DNA of 64,000 nucleotides from Candidatus Dormiibacterota bacterium (GTDB lineage Bacteria; Vulcanimicrobiota; Vulcanimicrobiia; Vulcanimicrobiales; Vulcanimicrobiaceae). Location: contig DATKRS010000033.1 in the NCBI GenBank assembly GCA_035532035.1, positions 1 to 64,000 on the forward strand, read 5' to 3'. Shown piece after piece: positions 62,447-64,000 of the stretch; positions within the stretch are counted from its first letter, which is position 1, and the number at the start of each line of letters is the position of its first letter. A program made the translations under genes and the position numbers. The notes under the pieces were generated by a model, which had not been told where the DNA came from, made no database searches, and worked only from the letters and a program-made list of their open reading frames with translations.

Positions 62447-63117
62447 TGCGCGGGCTCTCCGATCTCCCGAAGAACGCGCAGCCCTTCTGCTTCCGTGCGC
62501 ACCGCAAGGTGCGCACGCGCGCCGTCGTGCTCCATCAAAAGAGTCACGAGCTGCCGCGACGTCCCTTCGTCCGTGCCGTCGAGCGCGAGGACGACCTCAA
62601 CGCCGAGCTCGGCAAGCAGCTGCGGTGCGACGTACGCGCATCGAGCAAGCGTCTCGAAATGGTGCGGCTCGTACGGGCCTTGTCGCCATGGCCCCCGCTT
62701 ACCGAAGACCTGCGTGTGATAGTCCCAGGCGCACAGGTGCCGCTCTTTCCAGATGAAGTCGTCACGAACGCAGAGCCGGCGACACGCCGCGCATTGCACG
62801 ATTGCGGCCGAGGGATGCGCGAGGCCCTCGGCCACCTCGTCGGGGAGATCCTCGATGTTCAAGACGGCGTCTTCGTCGAGGCGCTCTGGAGGCGGCGCAG
62901 ACCATTCGACGCGTGCGAGCAGCTCGATGTCGCGCACGGGAGCGATGAAGGCGCGCTCGTCCTCGGGCGCAAACGTGCGGTCCGCCCAATCGATGACCCC
63001 GGCCAGCGCGATGCCGACGTTCTGCCAGGCATCGCCGACGACGACGCCCGCCGGAGTCCAGGCAACCGGCACGAGCCGCGCGGTGATCGCACCGCCCTCG
63101 GGCCGAAAGCTGTTCAC
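62443..63117 (-). CDS. Hypothetical protein with Cys-rich patch (224 aa)
   Basis: Not recognised. GTG 63117 overlaps the carB stop (GTGA), and the beginning is MNSFRPEGGAITARLVPVAW. A central Cys/His patch (CAACRRLC, then HLCAWDYH about 15 residues later) looks like a zinc-binding site. No signal peptide or membrane helix. The open frame extends about 100 codons upstream inside carB but without any start that fits. It is coupled to pbpA downstream. Confidence 0.65.
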   Translation of the reverse strand: MNSFRPEGGAITARLVPVAWTPAGVVVGDAWQNVGIALAGVIDWADRTFAPEDERAFIAPVRDIELLARVEWSAPPPERLDEDAVLNIEDLPDEVAEGLAHPSAAIVQCAACRRLCVRDDFIWKERHLCAWDYHTQVFGKRGPWRQGPYEPHHFETLARCAYVAPQLLAELGVEVVLALDGTDEGTSRQLVTLLMEHDGARAHLAVRTEAEGLRVLREIGEPAQ

Positions 63118-64000
63118 GAAGGCGAGCGTGCTGCTGTTCCCACCGAGAACGAAGACCGCCGGCTCGCCGCGCGGTACTCTTGGAGACTCTGCGGCGGCCC
63201 CGGCGTGCCGTTCAGCGCCTCCACGAGGGCGCGCGCCGTGTCCAGACTGCTCAAACACGCGATACTCGCTTCGACTGCAGCCCGGCGAATCTTGTAGTCG
63301 TCCGAGATCTCTCGTGGGCCCTTCGCGTCGTTGATGACCAAATCGACTTCGCGCGCCGCAAGAACGTCGAGGACGTGCGGCGACCCGTCGGCGATCTTGT
63401 TGGTCCGCTCGCACGCAATACCGGCGCCTTCGAGCACGTCGGCAGTGCCCTGCGTCGCAACGAGACGGTGCCCGAGCTGTGCGTAACGCCGCAGCACCGA
63501 AACGGCCGCTTGCTTCTCTTCGTCGGAGATCGAAACGAGAATTCGTCCGCCTTCGCTCGGGAGCCGGATTCCGGCCGCAACGAACCCTTTGCGTAACGCA
63601 CCGGCGAACGTTGCGTCGATGCCGAGGACCTCGCCGGTCGACTTCATCTCCGGCCCGAGCATCGTCTCGACGCCGCGCATCTTTGAAAACGAAAAGACCG
63701 GTACCTTCACCACCACGTACGGCGGCGCCGGCGTGAGGCCGGTTCCGTACGGCATGTCCCGCAACCGCTCGCCGAGCGCGACGCGCGTAGCCGCCGCGAC
63801 GATGTTGACGCCCGTCGCCTTCTGGATGATCGGTACCGTGCGGCTCGCCCGTGGGTTCGCTTCGATGATAAAGAGCTCGTCCTCGTGCAAGACAAACTGG
63901 ATGTTGATGAGCCCTTCGGTACGCAGCTCGCGGGCGATCGCCGCAGTCACCTCCACGACGCGCGCTTGCTGCGCCGCGTCGAGGCGCTGCGGCGGGTAGA
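63114..64000 (-). CDS. carB: Carbamoyl-phosphate synthase large subunit, C-terminal part (partial)
   Basis: The frame runs off the right edge; the visible part is the end of the second ATP-grasp half (INIQFVLHEDELFIIEANPRASRTVP, KMRGVETMLGPEMKSTGEVLG) and the MGS-like allosteric domain (GRILVSISDEEKQAAVSVL, ATQGTADVLEGAGI, INDAKGPREISDDYKIRRAAVE). It joins bicarbonate, ammonia and ATP into carbamoyl phosphate for pyrimidines and arginine. The protein ends with about 20 residues that go beyond the usual end and overlap the next gene by four bases. Confidence 0.95.
   Translation of the reverse strand, partial: YPPQRLDAAQQARVVEVTAAIARELRTEGLINIQFVLHEDELFIIEANPRASRTVPIIQKATGVNIVAAATRVALGERLRDMPYGTGLTPAPPYVVVKVPVFSFSKMRGVETMLGPEMKSTGEVLGIDATFAGALRKGFVAAGIRLPSEGGRILVSISDEEKQAAVSVLRRYAQLGHRLVATQGTADVLEGAGIACERTNKIADGSPHVLDVLAAREVDLVINDAKGPREISDDYKIRRAAVEASIACLSSLDTARALVEALNGTPGPPQSLQEYRAASRRSSFSVGTAARSPS

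Noticed and set aside
63118-63414. Upstream extension of the 224-residue unknown protein
   Set aside because: It runs out of frame inside the conserved end of carB; GTG 63117 overlapping the carB stop is consistent with the rest of the operon.

Overview
The window is GC-rich (roughly two-thirds G+C by eye), densely packed bacterial chromosome. Most genes sit in long co-directional runs whose start and stop codons overlap by 1-8 bases. I see no rRNA, tRNA, CRISPR array or prophage. Two groups of markers point to a diderm member of the Terrabacteria. Outer-membrane markers are a Wza-type export protein and a complete MlaFED/MCE lipid transporter whose MCE subunit ends in a predicted beta-barrel. 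Gram-positive-style markers are a PASTA-domain Ser/Thr kinase next to a PbpA-type transpeptidase, and a SpoIID/LytB protein. Candidatus Eremiobacterota (WPS-2, Vulcanimicrobiota) is my best guess, but that is inference from gene content only.

Layout. 0-5.6 kb: end of a phosphoesterase gene, a STAS anti-sigma-antagonist, an orphan glycolate oxidase Fe-S subunit (glcF), and divergent citrate synthase and malate dehydrogenase genes. 5.6-36.6 kb: a large surface-polysaccharide locus. Its plus-strand run holds a GT2 enzyme; DegT aminotransferase, Gfo/Idh dehydrogenase and hexapeptide acetyltransferase genes; a flavin amine oxidase-like protein; a polysaccharide deacetylase; a polyprenyl-phosphate sugar-1-phosphate transferase; GT4 enzymes; a UDP-HexNAc dehydrogenase; an O-antigen polymerase/ligase-like protein; a FemAB/GNAT-like protein; and secreted proteins of unknown function. 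Minus-strand genes give further glycosyltransferases, a Wzc-type chain-length regulator/tyrosine kinase, a Wza exporter and a GT87-like membrane enzyme. Four signalling genes (GGDEF, receiver, two LuxR-type) sit inside this locus at 27.7-32 kb.

36.7-41.8 kb: SulP transporter, ArsB/NhaD-like transporter, universal stress protein, XerC/D-type recombinase and a lipoprotein. A 276-bp MITE-like element follows at 41.8-42.1 kb. 42.1-50.5 kb (minus): lipoprotein, gmk, rpoZ, glmS, rph, an unknown small protein, mlaE, mlaF, mlaD-barrel and panE. 50.5-53.7 kb: rqcH/NFACT, a secreted unknown, and a 35-residue membrane protein translationally coupled to a PuuD-like membrane protein. 53.7-64 kb (minus): carB (partial), an unknown gene, pbpA, pknB, ruvC, ruvA, ruvB, spoIID, queA and a quinone oxidoreductase, nearly all overlapping.

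How it works together. The polysaccharide locus encodes precursor synthesis (DegT + Gfo/Idh + acetyltransferase + UDP-HexNAc dehydrogenase fit UDP-2,3-diacetamido-uronic acid synthesis), chain initiation, elongation, polymerisation, length control and export. I see no recognisable Wzx flippase. glmS feeds UDP-GlcNAc synthesis for both wall and polysaccharide. The most notable items are a tandemly duplicated eight-ligand Cys/His module, a leader RNA with mutually exclusive helices covering the Shine-Dalgarno of the initiating transferase, the MITE inserted exactly at two coincident convergent stop codons, and the MlaD-barrel fusion.
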